64,000 bases of DNA from Siniperca chuatsi (lineage: Eukaryota; Chordata; Actinopteri; Centrarchiformes; Sinipercidae): NCBI RefSeq assembly GCF_020085105.1, contig NC_058045.1, forward strand, positions 19,536,333-19,600,332, read 5' to 3'. Below are positions 1-14,410 of this stretch, one piece after another. Every line of letters starts with the position of its first letter. The first letter of the stretch is position 1. Below the pieces are notes generated by a model. It saw only the letters and a list, made by a program, of their open reading frames with translations. It searched no databases and was not told the origin of the DNA. Position numbers and translations under genes: made by a program.

Positions 1-1178
1 TCTGAGTTTTGTGTTTTTTGTCTAACTGAAGTAACATTTACTCCAATAATAGCAGCACAAAAAAAGACAACAATACCTCCCTTCTTCCCTCCAGCTACTC
101 CAGAGCTTGTCAATAGTAACTGACCCAAACTTGCACCCTCACGGGGTGAAGGGTAATTCAGTCAGTGTTGCCACTCAGCTGCAGTCCCTCTTCAGCTCTT
201 CCCCTCTGGTGCAGCCACAAAGAGGGAAGAACAAAAGAGCAGTAACAGTTTAAGGCTCGACCAGGATGGTGGATGTTCTCCATCGACCGTGGCCCTTAGG
301 AGTAGACTGCTACTGGAGCCCATGTCAATCCTGATCAGATATCTGTGATGTCAGTTAAATAGATACAGGAAGTGATTTGAACAGACTTTTTTTTTAAATT
401 CACATACACATTTCATCAGACGACTGAAAGGTTGAGATTAAGATGTGAGCAACAATAGGTCCATTTAGCTGAATCGTTGATTCTGGGGTCATTCAGGGGA
501 CGTCAGGGAGAGTGATGATATAATATAACGCATCACTTCCCTTACATGTCGACAGGGCAGACAATTAAAGGTTTGTTCTCACAAGAAATGTCTTCCATTC
601 CTGAGGGTTATAGACGGGAGGAAGAGGAGGGGACATGAAACTGATACCTCCTGAGAATTACTGGACAGTGTATTGTCTTTATAGACACGTGTCAATACAC
701 ACACAGACATTCAGTGTTCCTACTGTACTATGGCACACCAAAACACACCGAGAATTCGTAAGCTCATAAAATGTAACAATAGATATACAGTAAATCTTGT
801 TATTCATCTTTCATGGAGAAAGGAAACAGATGTACAATACCTGGAAGCACCGAACTCTATACTTACTGCAGGAAGTTACAAGTTAATGTGTAAACCAAAC
901 ACACCACTTACAGTAAAGGGCATAACAGCTCACTTTAACAATTTGCATATTTTCCCTATGGTCTAGAACTACAATTCAATCATTATTTACTTATTTATTA
1001 TGAGTAACTGTATCCCAAATCCTTTTTCTGACCTTTCATGCTATCCTGACTGTCAATGTACAAGCAAACAAGTTGTTCACCTACTGTCTACAATGAAGAA
1101 GAGAGTGCTTTTAAACAATAAATGGCCACAAATGAGAACCACAGTAAGGTTTTATACCCAATGAACTTTGTTTTAACC
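1..1178. other. intergenic, no gene seen
   Basis: I see no convincing exon on either strand. The 78-codon frame at 730-966 has no recognisable family and no splice context. The sequence is AT-rich and single-copy in appearance, with a short (CA)n patch near 696-708. Confidence 0.5.
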
Positions 1179-1652
1179 CTTTAAAGGAATTCTCTTTCTT
1201 GCTGAGAGTAAGATGAGAAAATCGATACCACACTCATATGTGTCCGTGAAATGTAGGCCAAAGGTAGAAGACGGTTAGCTTAGTGCAAAAACTGGAAACA
1301 GCTAGCCTGTCCAAAAGTAACAAAATCCGCCCAATCCTTGACTGGGTACAGTGACTTCCTGGTGTCTTTACTTTGGGAGGACAACCACTTGCCATTTTAA
1401 CACAATTTGTACAAATTAAACAAACAAGAAATAATGTGTTAATTTGTGAGCCTCAGAGGTGTTGGTAGCTGGTAACCTTTGGACAGACTAGCTGTTTCCC
1501 CTTCTCCCAGTCTTTATGTGAAGCTAAGCTATGCTTACAGTCTCCTGGCTGTAGCTTCATTAATAATGGACAGATATGAGAGTGGTATTGATCTTGTCGC
1601 CTAACACTCGGCAATAAAGTACATTTCCCAAAATGTCGAACGGTTCCCTTAA
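1179..1652. repeat. non-autonomous DNA transposon (family A, MITE-like)
   Basis: The two ends are imperfect inverted repeats of about 70 bases. The left end begins CCTTTAAAGGAATTCTC. The right end, read on the minus strand, begins CTTAAGGGAACCG, and both then run into matching segments containing GATACCAC/AATACCAC and CTCATATGTG/CTCATATCTG. The interior carries the phrases GCTAGCCTGTCC and CTGGCTGTAGCTTCAT, which I recognise from a short repeat common in percomorph fish genomes. No transposase is encoded. A half copy of the same family lies at 14955-15133. Family recognition is from memory. Confidence 0.7.
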
Positions 1653-3238
1653 GAATCAGCCCCTTGTAGACAAAGTATTTTTAAGGTTTTAGTTGTGTAC
1701 TGTGAGAATTAAAAATTTAAATGAAGGTTGCTTGGCTATTATATTAATACCATGTTGAAACTTTTGTACACACATACACACACACAGGGCATGAGGATTA
1801 ACAATTCAAAGTGTTGTCCTGCAGGGGAAAGCTGATCAGCTGTTGCAAACAGGCTACATTTATACAAAGAAACAGGGATATCAGAAAGAACATCATGCAC
1901 TGAGGACAGTATGTATTGTAATGACCATGAGAGGAAAAGTATCAGTTTTGGGGAACGAAGCAGAGACTTTAGCAACTTACAAACAGAGGAAGTGTAGGGT
2001 TCCTCCACTAGGGCGCTGTCTCCACATGAAGGGTGGAATCGTGTGCCAAGAGGCTGGGACCAGCCTGTGCACCACCGAAGGGAGAGCTAAGTCTAAACCA
2101 CAGCTCCTCTGTAGAAACCTATCAGATAGTTGTACATTTTCATTTAAAACTCTGTGTAATGTTAGGAATAGCATTCTTTTTTAGGATGATGGCTACAGAT
2201 TAACAGCTTGCTGACTGTGGTTTTCTGAATAGAAACGATCCTTGTACAAGATGCTTTTGATCCTCCAATTCTTTAATAAATGCCAAATTAAGGAATAGCT
2301 TCTCTCCAGACTTTTCTTTTGCAAATAAACAAACTCGCTGACAGTACTCTGCTGTGCAATGTACCTGGATTCATTTTATGATGAAGCTTTATCTTTAAGA
2401 GTAGGGACCCTTGGAGTCACCATTTCCATATTTCTCATTGATTCTCAACAGAGCTACACAGATGTGGACAAATTACAAAAGCAACTGACAATATGGCTCA
2501 ATCCAATCCAACACCACCACAAAATACTTGTTTGTAATAATCACAACAGAGCTGAAGCAGAACCACTCTGAGCTTCATAAAGGTAGTATTTATTTTCATT
2601 GTATAATATTGTCAGATGTTTCTGATTTTGTCTACCCTGTAAATCTTCATTAGTTCAAAAATTTCTCTTGTCTTGTTTTTAATGAAATTTCACGATCATC
2701 CATAAAAATTAGCCTAAATGTTTTTAAAAGTCATTGATATTCTTTATCAGGACTCAATAACTTAAAGACAGTGTAATTTTCTATGACACACACACACAAA
2801 CACACAGCTACAGAGACGCACTCTACATGAGGCATGTGCTCGAGAAAACATGAGTAAGAGAAACTGATGGTGTGTGTACACCAGGTCTTCAGAACACTTC
2901 AGCTAAGGTGCTACAGCTTGTCAAAGCAGCCCAGTGTCAGGTGACAAGGCATCATGCCGCCTCAGACAGAATTGGCCCAGTAGTGTCTCAGCCGATGAAC
3001 CACGGGCCGCAGCTTTGTCCCTCCATCACAGCTGAGTCCAAACAGCAGCCTGCTGCTGTCACTGTCTGTTAATGTGTCTCCACATAAACACCTGCCTAAA
3101 CTGCATCAATGCTTCACTTTCATGTGACCCCTTATCATTATCGCTATTTAAGAAGGGAAAAAACACATTTTAAAGCCAAAAAAATCATCATTTGGAGAAG
3201 TCTATGTTTTTTTGATGTGTCAATATAAATAGTACATT
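1653..3238. other. intergenic, no gene seen
   Basis: The overlapping frames at 1739-2184 on both strands lack homology that I recognise and are not bounded by plausible splice sites. The stretch contains the CTCF-like motif near 2005 and otherwise nothing I can name. Confidence 0.45.
2005..2020 (+). promoter_or_regulatory. CTCF-like motif
   Basis: CCACTAGGGCGCTGTC resembles the vertebrate CTCF core, with one G missing from the central run. It is a motif match only; occupancy is unknown. Confidence 0.25.
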
Positions 3239-4236
3239 TGAAAGGATAATTCCAGTTAAATACAACTTGGGTCAAATTTTTATAGTTTATGCCATTTTCT
3301 ATACCATTCCTATTGGTAATAACATAACTCCAGTAGTGGAATATAACTAAGTATATTTACTCAAGTACTGTTTTTAAAATGTTAAGGTATACCTACTTGA
3401 TCAATCTGCAAAACATAATGTATTGTTATAGATTACTACGCAACAGTATATAACATAGTTAGACTTAGTTTCACTTCCACAACTGTAACATGAAAATGCT
3501 GCACACATACAGCAATCAATCAGTAAAAATTAAACAATATTATAATACATATATAATAATTTATCACTGGGAGGGGCCATTCTGCTGCATGAAGAGTACT
3601 TTTGATACTTTAAGTAAATGTTTGCTGCTTATACATACTTTTACTAAAATAAGACTGCAGGACTTTTATTTGTAACAGAATATTTTTACATTGTAGTATT
3701 GCTACTTTTACTTAAATAAAAGATAATTTATTAATTAATTGCTTGAATTAACATGTCGACATCACTGTTAAGAAGTCCACTGGGGCAAGAAACACAAGCA
3801 GTCAGACAATCATAGAGATTTGTAATAAACCCCCAGGTTAGCCAATCTTATTTGGACTAGAAAGCAAAAGCAAACTGTAAATTATTACTCAAACTGTCTG
3901 TTATAAACATCCATTACAGATTTCCTGGTTCAACCTTGAATTACTGTACTTACTGTGGTTACATGCACACAATTTTCCTGTACATTTATTGACATTACTT
4001 TCTTTACTTACTTTAAGTTTTATCTCCTAAAAGTGCTGTAGATAATCTGATAAACTGTTGGCTTGTTTACAAGCTGTCTGATCAGCTGACCCACTTGTGT
4101 TTTTTGCTGTTTGACATTGTCGTAGCAATGTCACTGTGTTCCCAGTGTGTGGTGAGTACTCTACAATCATAGAAACAATGGCCAAAACCATGAAAATTTG
4201 TCTCAAATTGTAAGAAACACAAATTATCCTTTAAGG
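3239..4236. repeat. family B MITE interrupted by a family C element
   Basis: The outer element starts AAAGGATAATTCCAG and ends AATTATCCTTTAAGG, i.e. with inverted termini. Its body carries the phrases GGGCAAGAAACACAAGC and AGATTTCCTGGTTCA, which I recognise from a percomorph repeat. Between about 3331 and 3724 it is split by a second repeat that starts AGTAGTGGAATATAACTAAG and ends in a run of TACTTTTACTT motifs. A second copy of family B, truncated, is at 14549-14950, and another family C copy begins near 37084. The nesting order shows that C inserted after B. Confidence 0.65.
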
Positions 4237-7200
4237 ACAATTATATGTAGGCAGTCTTCCTGTAAATTATAAACTGTTTTATTGTGTTTACTTGAGCACT
4301 CAAACACCCACAATAACCAGTGTCACAATATGACCAAATATGGTTCTGATCTCTGACTCGTGACAGTTTTTGTCATTCTCACTGGCTTTTGCTTGACTAT
4401 GAACAACAAGATGTTCCTTTGATTTTTGCAGCTAAAACAAAAGAAAACAACAGCAATCTAGTTGAATCGTATTGAGCAAACAAATAATCTTTTAGAGGAA
4501 AGGTTGTATAGCATTTGAATGCTAGTACTGTACAACATGTTTTCCTCTGCCACACATCTTCATAGTATTCTGCCTAATCCTCTTTTCCACAGTCTAGTCT
4601 GAAGAAGGCCTTTCACTCTGTGGCCTAAGGGACATGAATAATTGTTGATACAGAGGCTGTTTCATAAACTCCTAGCACAGTAATCACACTCTGACAGATG
4701 TAGGCCTACTGCATATAATCACACACACATACACAGATTTAACCCCCTCTGTCTTTTCCTAGTGACTCACTGCTCATATCAGCATAATGACCACAGACTG
4801 ATCCAGCCCACAGGGGCTGAGGGTTGGAGCAACACTGGATTCTGAATAAACAATGAATGACGTGTGAGTAGGGTCTGCATGTGGTCGTGAACTAGTGTGT
4901 GTTTCACAATGTAAAAGGATACTCATAGCCCACAGACGCTGACCATACTGCCCTGATGTAAATACAGGCCTGCTGTTGATTACAAGACTCATCTGATTCA
5001 ACAAATTCCTGAAAAAATGTTTTTCACTTGAAGGGCTTTCAATTCTAGGCAGCATCAGTTCAATCCTTTACACCTCCAGAAACTTCAAATTTTCCGTTAT
5101 TGCAGTGGATTATGAAATGAATGACATTTGACCAAATGCAGAACAATGACTTGCAACCTGACCTTTTGCCCCTTGCTAAGTGGCAGTATCCTGGTATAGA
5201 TTCTGCGACGATGAAGCATGAATAGTAATTGTTTACCTGCAGTTGGTACAATGTCAACAGACTAATCCATCACACGGACCCTGTCTACTTATTTATAGAC
5301 AAGGGGAATAAATCAGGCAGGTGGATGAAAGTTGAAAAGACAAACACAAGGACACAAATAGGAGTCCCATAGATAATCCTTTAAACATTTTTAATCAAGA
5401 CGTCAGCAACAGGAAAGATGAATGAAGCATCCATCTATCTGTAATTAAACTTGTGCCTCATCATAATGTAGATATAATGTGATAAACAGCCTGACAGTGA
5501 TATACTGATACTAATAGTGCAGTGAGTGATTTGAGCTTCATTATCGCTTGAAGTTTGCATTGTAATACAGAAGGTAAATAATTCTAGCTAGATTGGGATT
5601 ATGGCTTTACATTGTGAAACTTCGTGATGAATGATATAAACTACTGTGTATCTTAGGTATTATTTAATGTTGACGAATGGATGATTTTAATTATCAACAC
5701 TTTCTGATGAAGCCCAAGCAAACAGCTCCTATAAAATATAATAGATGGTAATAACTAGGATTCCTTACTGCAAATACTGTAGATAATCATCTTACTGTAT
5801 CATCTGACCAGTGGGAATCAACACTTCAAAGGAAGACAGTGTCATAAAACTTTCCATTAACTCTTGGAGAATCTGTTTGCAATATGTTTATCTTGTGGTC
5901 TCTTGGATGCCTTCAACAGTTGCTTTCACTACTCATGAACCAGACTGCTCTCCATCATTTACTGGGAGAATCCCCTTATTTGTTTATGCACCAGAGCTAA
6001 GGAAACATTGTGAGTACTTATGAGGAAATTGAGCATGCATCAGTGTTTTCTACATGAGCCTCATTTTGAAATTGTAAAGAAATGCTCTGTGGCACTTTTT
6101 TTTGAGTCTCCCACACACTTTGGGATGTGCTGTCAGGATGTGTTCTCTCCAATGTCTTTTTCATCAAATTCGGGGAACAGGAGACAGCACAACACCTTCA
6201 GACATTCAGACATACAGTATGACGGCTGGAGAAGGAATGCAAAGAGACAGGAAAACAAAAAAAAAGACTGTTAATCTCTGCCAAGTGTGTTTCTTTCACT
6301 GCAAGATAGTGCAGATTTAAGTTGATGGGCCTGATTCTATCAGCTCCAAAAAACTCCTGGTACAATACTAACTTTCAATGTCATTGGATTTGTCTGTGTG
6401 TTAGGAGAAGGGCCGGGCAGGGGTGGGGGTGTGAGTGGGGGCTGAGATTACAGTGAATGTCACCCTACCTCCTCTCTCAATCATCCACTTTCAATCCATC
6501 GCCGTCCCAGGGTTTGCGAGACAGCTTGGCGATGATGCCAGTAAAATGGGATCAATAGCATAGGGAAAAACGGACCAGACAATCTCTTACCCCCTTGAAC
6601 TTCTGTACCCATGATTGATTTGTCCCCTGCCACAGCAGAGGAGACATTAGGGACAAGAAACATGTGTGTGGCCACACATATGTGTGTGTGTTTGTGCACC
6701 TGCGTACGTGTGTTGAAAGTATGTTTTTTGTAAAAGTGTGATGTCTGCGTGTGTGTGTGTGTGCTCAGTGATTGATGATCTGAAGCACACACACATCATC
6801 AGCAAGGCATTTGCGAGGTGTGTGAGTCAGGAGCTGTCATCCCCCTCAGTCTCCCCAAGCAGAGGCCTCGGCTGCTGATTTATAGTAAATCATTAAAATC
6901 TGCTTATTATTGCAGCAGCTCATCACCCTCCCCCTCCTTCAGTCCCCATAACCAGCCCCTCCCCCCAAAAAACTTGCCACACCACTGCAGAGGCACACAG
7001 AGAAGGAGATTCTCTGACCAGCTCAGCGACACTAACTTATACACACAGAGTGATGGTCAGCAGGTTCTGGCACATTAAATCCATTTCTGACGCCTGTTTG
7101 AAAATAAATACACCAGATGTCTTGTTTCATAAACATCGGCTGAGGAAACCGATGAAAGAATCTGGCCGTGTTCCTGTACAACAGCTGGAGCAGAGTGGGC

Positions 7201-7280
7201 GTATCTATCCACAAAAAAACAAAGAAAAAAATGGGATGAAGAAACTTTCTTATGGCCACTCATGCACACATATGCATAAA

Positions 7281-7331
7281 CACCCCCCCACCACCACCAC
7301 CACCACCAACACACACACACACACACACACC
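7281..7331. repeat. (CCA)n/(CA)n compound microsatellite
   Basis: A C-run is followed by about eight CCA/CAC units and then a (CA)n tract. It generates spurious His/Thr-rich and Trp/Val-rich frames on both strands. Confidence 0.9.
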
Positions 7332-10300
7332 TACACACCTCTACTGTCTTCTGTCTATGAAACTGAAAATGTGATGTGACTTGAACAATGACAGGTGTGT
7401 TTGTCAAGGATGTGGCTGTCACTTCAAATCAATGGACGGGAGCATCTTCCAGGGAGACTTTCCACTTCTAAGGGTTTGACTGGCTACACTGCGCTTCAGT
7501 GCATGCTGGAGAACAGTGAGTTGTCAAAGTGGCAGTCAGGGAGCCCTGCTTAGGTGTCATCAGATCTACACAAAAAAGAAGCTGATTTTAGCTTTTATTT
7601 CATCAGGAAACTGTGTATAGGATCCAGTGGCCATTAAAGACTGATTCATGTAGTGGAGAAGGAAATCATTATCTGGGCGTCTATCCATCTGATGATCGTT
7701 AGCATGAACACATCCGAGGATCACTGTTTTAGAGACATACTATTCAAGCAAGTTGTGTAGGGCACAGAATAAAATGATGATAATCATTTCCACTGAATAA
7801 CTCAAGTGAGAATCACAGCTTGTCTATTGTCGCTTTGCAGTGCGTGGTTTGTCAAATGCTTTTCAATTACAGCCTTTAACTTGAGGCACTATCACATCCC
7901 CATGAAGTGATTTTAATGGAGTTTGGTGCAATTGTTTGTTATGCGAGACAGGTCTTTTCAGCGGAAAGCAAAAAGGGAGAGCGAGAGAGAGAGGAGGCTT
8001 GAAACTCAAATGAACTTTGGGCGATAACATGACACAAGCGGCTGAGCAGGGGAGCAGGGGAGTAGCTCTGGGCTTAAATCTAGTCACTTCCTGTCCCTGT
8101 TATTTAACTGAACATGTGTAGTGTACGTTGTGAAGAGGGTTACTCTCCTACATGTACACCTAAAACTTAAAACATGGGTGCTGGCATCTGATTTGGCAGA
8201 TACAGCATTCTGGGGCCTGATTGTTGTCTCCAACACCCCCAATCAGTCTGTCCTGTCCCACTTTTCTCTTCCAGCCCTCCCTCTTTTTCTCCCTCCCTGA
8301 CACATACAGTATAACAGCCTCCTCTCCATTCTGTCTCTGAAGCTCCTGGATTGTCGGAGCACAGGTGCAGGACTGCAGGGCTACAGGCCCTGGATGCTGA
8401 AACAGGAGAGGCGAGCCGGCACACACGCAGAATTACGCCTCCATTTCTCACACTGACATAATCCCCATGTTTTATTTGTCCCCTTGTAATTCTTTTTATA
8501 TCTTGGGCTTATGTTCTTTGGCATCCGTTCAATCCCAGCCTCGGGACACAGGGCTCTACCAGGCCCATATGTGTGCCTTGCTCCAGTTAACGCATATTAG
8601 TTTCTTTGTAACTGTGACTAAACTGGCACGTCTCAGCTGGGAGATGTGCCGGCTTTGACTGACAGCCCATGTCTGGAACCTGTACTTTGAGTCTCACGCA
8701 GACTTGTCAAACACGGGCTCTGTCAAAGCATCCCTCACTCTGCTGTCAAGCACAGGAACCACGGAGAGCTGCAGAGAGTTCGCAGCTCTGACCACATGTC
8801 TCTGAATTACCTTACACTCTATATGTGTATGTGTGTGTGTGTGAAGTAGAGAATGAATATTATCTCACACTCTGCTGTTCCTCAGTGTTGCTTTTACCAG
8901 AAGCTGAGTCTCAGAAGCATGTCGATGGCATGTTCCTCCTTTTCCTAGAGAAAAAGAGCGGAGAAAATCCTAAGGGAAAAACTAAATGAAACATTTTTCA
9001 TGCTTGCGTTTTGGCAAGATTGCCTGCGAGAGAAAAGAAAAGGGAGGCTTGTATACCCTGATCAGATCAGTCACTAAAATTACATCGAGAAAGCTTTTCC
9101 AATAACAGCTTGATATTACGACTTCAGCGCGGTGTTGATGTATGTTGTCGGCAGAGAAAATCTGTTAAGTCTGTGCCATGTGATGCCAACAGTCTTAAAT
9201 ATTGTTTTCACAACTGTGCAAGCTAATTACCTTTAATTTTTCATCTGTGCTCCAAGGGTTGTAAGAGACTGTGATTAGTGATTCATTACTTCTCATTACC
9301 TGGCCTGTCAAACTGTTTCCTTTACTTATTCAGGCTGATTAGCTGTACATGGCCCGCCTCTCTCAATGAGACTGAGAAAGAGACCTCAAACATGGTCTGC
9401 AGATAAGCAACTGTAAATAGTAATAATGATGAGAAAGATAATGGTGAGGGGACGAGCATGAAGAAAGGGAAAAGAAGAAGAAAAAGAGGATTATGGTTAT
9501 CATTTTCATGATGGAAAGAAAAGTACAAAAGATAGAAAGACTGGTTGGTTATGTTTATAGCCAATTAGCATGTTTCAAAAGTTAACTTCCACTTAACATC
9601 AATTAAAAATAACATGATTCTGATCTGAGGTTGTTAAATAAACCCCACGCCGACAGCCTGTGAGATGACATGTCTGCCTTTTCTCCAGAGAAGGGTTATT
9701 TATAGGTGTCAGAGAATGAGGATTGATTTACTGCAGGTAAACAGGATGTCATTCGCAGCAAAAGGTCAAGGTGAGCCAAAGCTTAGGTGGATAAAATACA
9801 AGAATTTGGCATCTGTATTTCACTGTCAAGCCAATCAGGCTGTGAAGGCCTGACAGAAATTGACAACATGCAAACTGCCTTTTTAGAAATAGCAATGACA
9901 CAATGAGTCCTTGAGTTCAAACGTAAAATAACACTGGAAACAATGAAAAAAAAACAAGGTTGTACACTAGAAAGATGAGCAGAAAAAAGCCTGAGTATGA
10001 CATTGACTATGGTAGTGAGACGTTAACTAAAACATTCATCACCATTAGTAGTAATTAACAAACTTCCCCAGCATTAATTAAAGGGCCCTGCTTTAAGGGA
10101 AACTGCGCTTAATTAGGAGGTTTGACAGGATGAGGCCTTAGGGATGATCCATATCCAGAGGGCTGTTGGAGGGGTACAAGTGACAGAATTTCCACAAAGC
10201 TGAGAGTTTTTGGAGCATTTGGAGCAAAACTCTGTGCCTTTGGTCAACTCACAAGATGGTCTGGTCTGGCCTGATTTAGCTTGGCATGGCTCTGAAAAAC

Positions 10301-10850
10301 TATTGACAGGTATGACAGGCCTCTGATTAGCCAGTCAGCTGGAGGCCAAGACCTTGTCACCTGTCAGGTAGAGAGATGAAGGGTGAGTGAGCAGAGGAGG
10401 AGGAGGAAGAGGGCAGAGAGAGAAATTTAAGGGGAACAGAGAGGAAAGAAAGGATTGGTGACAGTGGCATTCAGCGTTGTACACACAAATACAAGAAGCA
10501 GCAATAAAAACCACGTGTATATCAGGCCTGAGTCACCTGCAGAAGTGTTTGTGAAGCACTCCATTACAAAAACCAGAGGGTTTGAGGATGGCAAATGTGT
10601 ACCCAAAGAATCTGTGATTGGATCTGGGATTAAGGGGCTGTCGTGTCTCTGAAGGGAAACAGGCAGGAGATGGACAAACAGAGAGTGGAAGAAAGAGAAA
10701 GAGATGGAAGGGTGGAAGGGGGACAGTAAACGAATGTCAGACTGCCCAGGCAGGGAGACAGAGTGGCAGAGTGGGTGGGCTTTGACAGACACATCTCACA
10801 CAGGCTGACAGCTCCGTCAATAGCCCCAGGATGGCCGCCCTGATTGACAG

Positions 10851-10864
10851 CTAGCAGGTGGCGC
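10851..10864 (+). promoter_or_regulatory. CTCF-like motif
   Basis: CTAGCAGGTGGCGC matches the CTCF core (AGGTGGCGC) well. It lies 0.9 kb beyond the stop codon of the zinc-finger gene. Motif only. Confidence 0.3.
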
Positions 10865-11798
10865 ATGAATGGAGTTGTCAGGCCGACCGTCAGTCAGAGT
10901 CACATCGCTGTGGCTACAAGGCCCCGGCTGAACAGGCACACAGCTGCCCAAGGTGATCTCTGGCTGTACGGGCAGACGTTTGGCACGGGAGGCTGAGGCA
11001 GCTCAGATCATGCTAAAATTACCATACATAGCAGAAGCAGCATACAACAGCCATGTTGATTGGGCCTATTTTACACTAGTGGACAGATCTGGTATATACA
11101 CACATGGGTGGTTCCACTCAATTTACAAAAAAGTAGAAGGGGGAAAAAAGGATTTGAATGTACTATCAATGAATCTCTGCAGTTTTTCCATTTCCTTGGT
11201 TCCCCTTAATTGAGCATTGTTCCAGCACGAGGGCATGAAGCATAGGAGTTAATGGGCAATAATTATATGTGAGAGAGGCTTTCTCCCTGGAGTGGAATCC
11301 AGAACAAATGGAAGCTCCGATGTGCAACATTCTACTTCATTACATCTGCCGCGATTAAAGCCTGAACATCTGGCACCGTATCCTGACAGATAGACAAGAC
11401 TTCTGGACTGGAAGGGAAATCGAGCGATATTTACAAAAATGTAACACAGGGTATTTACTGGATGAAAGAACAAGTGCTTTGGGCAGGCACGGTACATTCT
11501 CCCAATCAGACAAGTGTTGAACTGATAGATGCATGTAAACACAAGTAAATCGTTTGGACACTTTTGACAAAATGAACGGCACTAAATACCCTCGCTACAC
11601 TTTCACATCACAATGAACTTTATTATTATAGGCAGCTTCTTTGCTACAGATAAATACGCACTGTGGCTCTTCAAGTAAACACTGGAATGTACATCAAGGT
11701 TGGTTGTTAACTTTTTTTTTTTAACATTCTCAATCCTAACGCCTTTGAAGCTAAAACAATAATCATAACAGTCTATATCTGCTGTTGCCATGACAACA

Positions 11799-12034
11799 TC
11801 AAGTCCCACACAGTGATGTCATGCCGATCTGGTCTCTTCCTGGTGCACGGTTATCTCCCGTGATGCTCTGAGGCAATCTGGAGGGCCTCTGGGGAGTGTG
11901 TGAGCGTCGGAGGCGGCGGTCAGGGTAGAGGCTGTTGTCAAAGGGCTTGCGGTGGACACAGAGGACGTGAGTCTTCAAGTTGCCCTTCTGGGAGGCGCTG
12001 TAGGGGCAGTACCTGCACTGGAATGGCTTCCGAG
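11799..12034 (-). CDS. znf536-like: last coding exon of the ZNF536-like gene
   Basis: The acceptor is TTCTCCAG before 12034 and the phase matches the donor at 17935/17934. The exon encodes one complete C2H2 finger (CRYC ... H-X4-H, with the QKGNLKTH recognition region) followed by a basic tail rich in Arg, Ser and Pro, and stops at TGA 11801-11799. I recall a very similar terminal finger in long forms of vertebrate ZNF536. Its finger is intact although the preceding one is damaged, which suggests that this end is still under selection. Confidence 0.8.
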
Positions 12035-12723
12035 CTGGAGAAGAAAAAGAAGGCAGACAGAGAAAACAGACTTAATACTGATACAGTTTGAAGTTATTTA
12101 ACCTCTGCAAGGTCTGGAATGACTACCTGGTGAATGCCAAAAGTGGCATTGCATGTCTAAAAGTAAATCAATGAACATCAACTCCAATTGGCCAGTTTTT
12201 GAGATGATAACATTTGACTGTTTATACTGTTTGCCTGCGCTCAAATCTCGTCCCAGCTGACCGCTGTGAGCCAATCAAATTAAAACAGACCAACAGCTCT
12301 GACTCTAGACAAAACTTCACTGAATGTTTCACACAATACAGGTTTCTGTTCATGAAAAAGCTTTGTGAGATTGAAAATAATTCTAGATATTACATTTTTC
12401 CTGTATTCTAGACCAGATGTTGGCAGGTGAGAAGTTACATTTTGACACTGAGCATCTGAAATGCCAGAGTGAGAAATAAAACCATACACATACATTGAAG
12501 TTTAAACAGGGTTCAAACATGTTTCCTGTTAGTTATAGTGTGCTAAAGTCATTGTGGTTTTGTAGAAAAATGTAATAAAATAAAATAACAGTCTAAACTG
12601 TGACATTGATTTGGCCTCATAATAACAATTTGCACTTGCTAACACTCCAACTTGACCAAAACACTGTAACACTTCATGGGCTGACAGGTTTTTATAAGAA
12701 AGGCCAGCAAGTTCTAATTCATT

Positions 12724-12783
<60 letters not shown>

Positions 12784-14358
12784 GACAAATAAACACACAC
12801 ACACAAGTGTTGAGTTGAGGAATGACATACGTCTGCAGCTGGGAAGCAAGGCATGCCAAAACTTCCGGTCTGTCCCCCTCTTTAGCGCCCGCTACATAAC
12901 TCCATTACAAGTAATGTGAACCTACATGACATAGCACAGAGTGTACCTTTAAGATACAAACAACAAAGCATACCGTTAATAGCTTCCAGAAGTTTATCTG
13001 ACCTCAATAAAAATCAGTATGACACCAAAGCCTGAAGGTGTTGCTAAGATCAAAACAAAAACTGTGTTGGTTGACTCATTTACCTGTCTACCTAGACAGC
13101 CATGTGTCCTTGTTCACTGCTGTGCTATTTTGAGATGTTACCTCATATAATGACTGTCTCTTTTCCCCTCTGTCTAATACTTCAATGTGTTTTTCTGTGA
13201 TTCATGGCTACAGTAAACCATTATGTGCTGATGTCATTTGACATCACTTCCCAAAAACTGCGGGCTGTCTCAGCCTTTTCACCCCGCCCTTGCCTCTTCC
13301 TCTCTATTTTCTCCTCATCAGAGCCGAGACAGCTGTAGGCAGCTGAACACTCGTTTTCACATCTACATAAAAAAGGTGTTTTTTGGGGGGAAAAGTGGGA
13401 AAACTCACAGAAGGTGTGAGCAATAAAAGGTAATGCTCCATCTGTTGGTGTATAATAACCTGATGGCCGTAAAGGACACACATCGACATTCACACACTAG
13501 TCAGAGAGAGGATGAGGCCTGACACATCTGAATATCATCAGGATGGCACAGAGGGTTTTGTGTGTGTGTGTGCGTGCGTGTGTGTGTGTGTTAGAGAGAG
13601 TAGTCTTACTGAGGGAGGGAGGGGGAGCTGTCTGGGAGGAACAAGAGCAAAAGAAAAGCTTTGTCAAAATCCAGGTACAGAGCAGTTTGTGGTGCATGTT
13701 AAACTCCACCTGTCTCACTTCAACTTCTCCAAGCCTCAATCAATGGAGGTGGAAAAACAGGAAATAGGGAAAATAAACATCTCTGATTCTGTGCATTTCT
13801 TAAACTCCTTTATAAAAACTTTAAAGTTGTTTTCTTTAAAAAGTCTTAAGCTTTAATAGTTGCAGCCTGGAATGTAGGGAACTGTAAAACTGTCATTCAC
13901 ACATTCCCAAATTTTACACATCCATTGTGACTTGAGAGACTGAACAGATTTCCCTCAATCTTGTTAAAATCTTGTAAATGCGCTCAGATGATGTGAACAA
14001 TGCTGTAGCCTATTACAATTTCATAATGTCAGTTAATAATAAGCCAAAAGGTCTTGCATGTACATCAGTCGCTTGTTGCCCTGCTTGTCTTCCCTTTTCT
14101 GCCTCTATCGCCTTTCTTTTTCTCCCTCCTCGTGTCCTCCTGGGTCTGCTGTTCTGTCTTCCCTCCCACCAGAGGAGAGGGGAGGTCCAAGAGAGGGCAA
14201 CCTCCAAATAAGTTCCATTAATCACAAGCCAGAGTCTAATGTAACTAATATTTTACAATTAGAGGAGACAGCAGTGGGCTCCGAGCCATCCATCTCTTCA
14301 CCGCATGATCCTCCATTCACAGGCTGCTCAAGCCACAGCATCAGACCAGCCACATACA

Positions 14359-14410
<52 letters not shown>

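Larger units (their letters stand above)
4237..11798. other. gene-free flank downstream of the zinc-finger gene
   Basis: About 7.5 kb without a supportable gene. The many 60-120 codon frames are unrelated to each other, often overlap on opposite strands and include microsatellite translation. Some stretches (around 6880-6960, 9170-9310 and 10020-10140) have TAATTA-type homeodomain cores and few simple repeats, a texture I associate with conserved noncoding elements, but conservation cannot be judged from one sequence. Confidence 0.4.
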
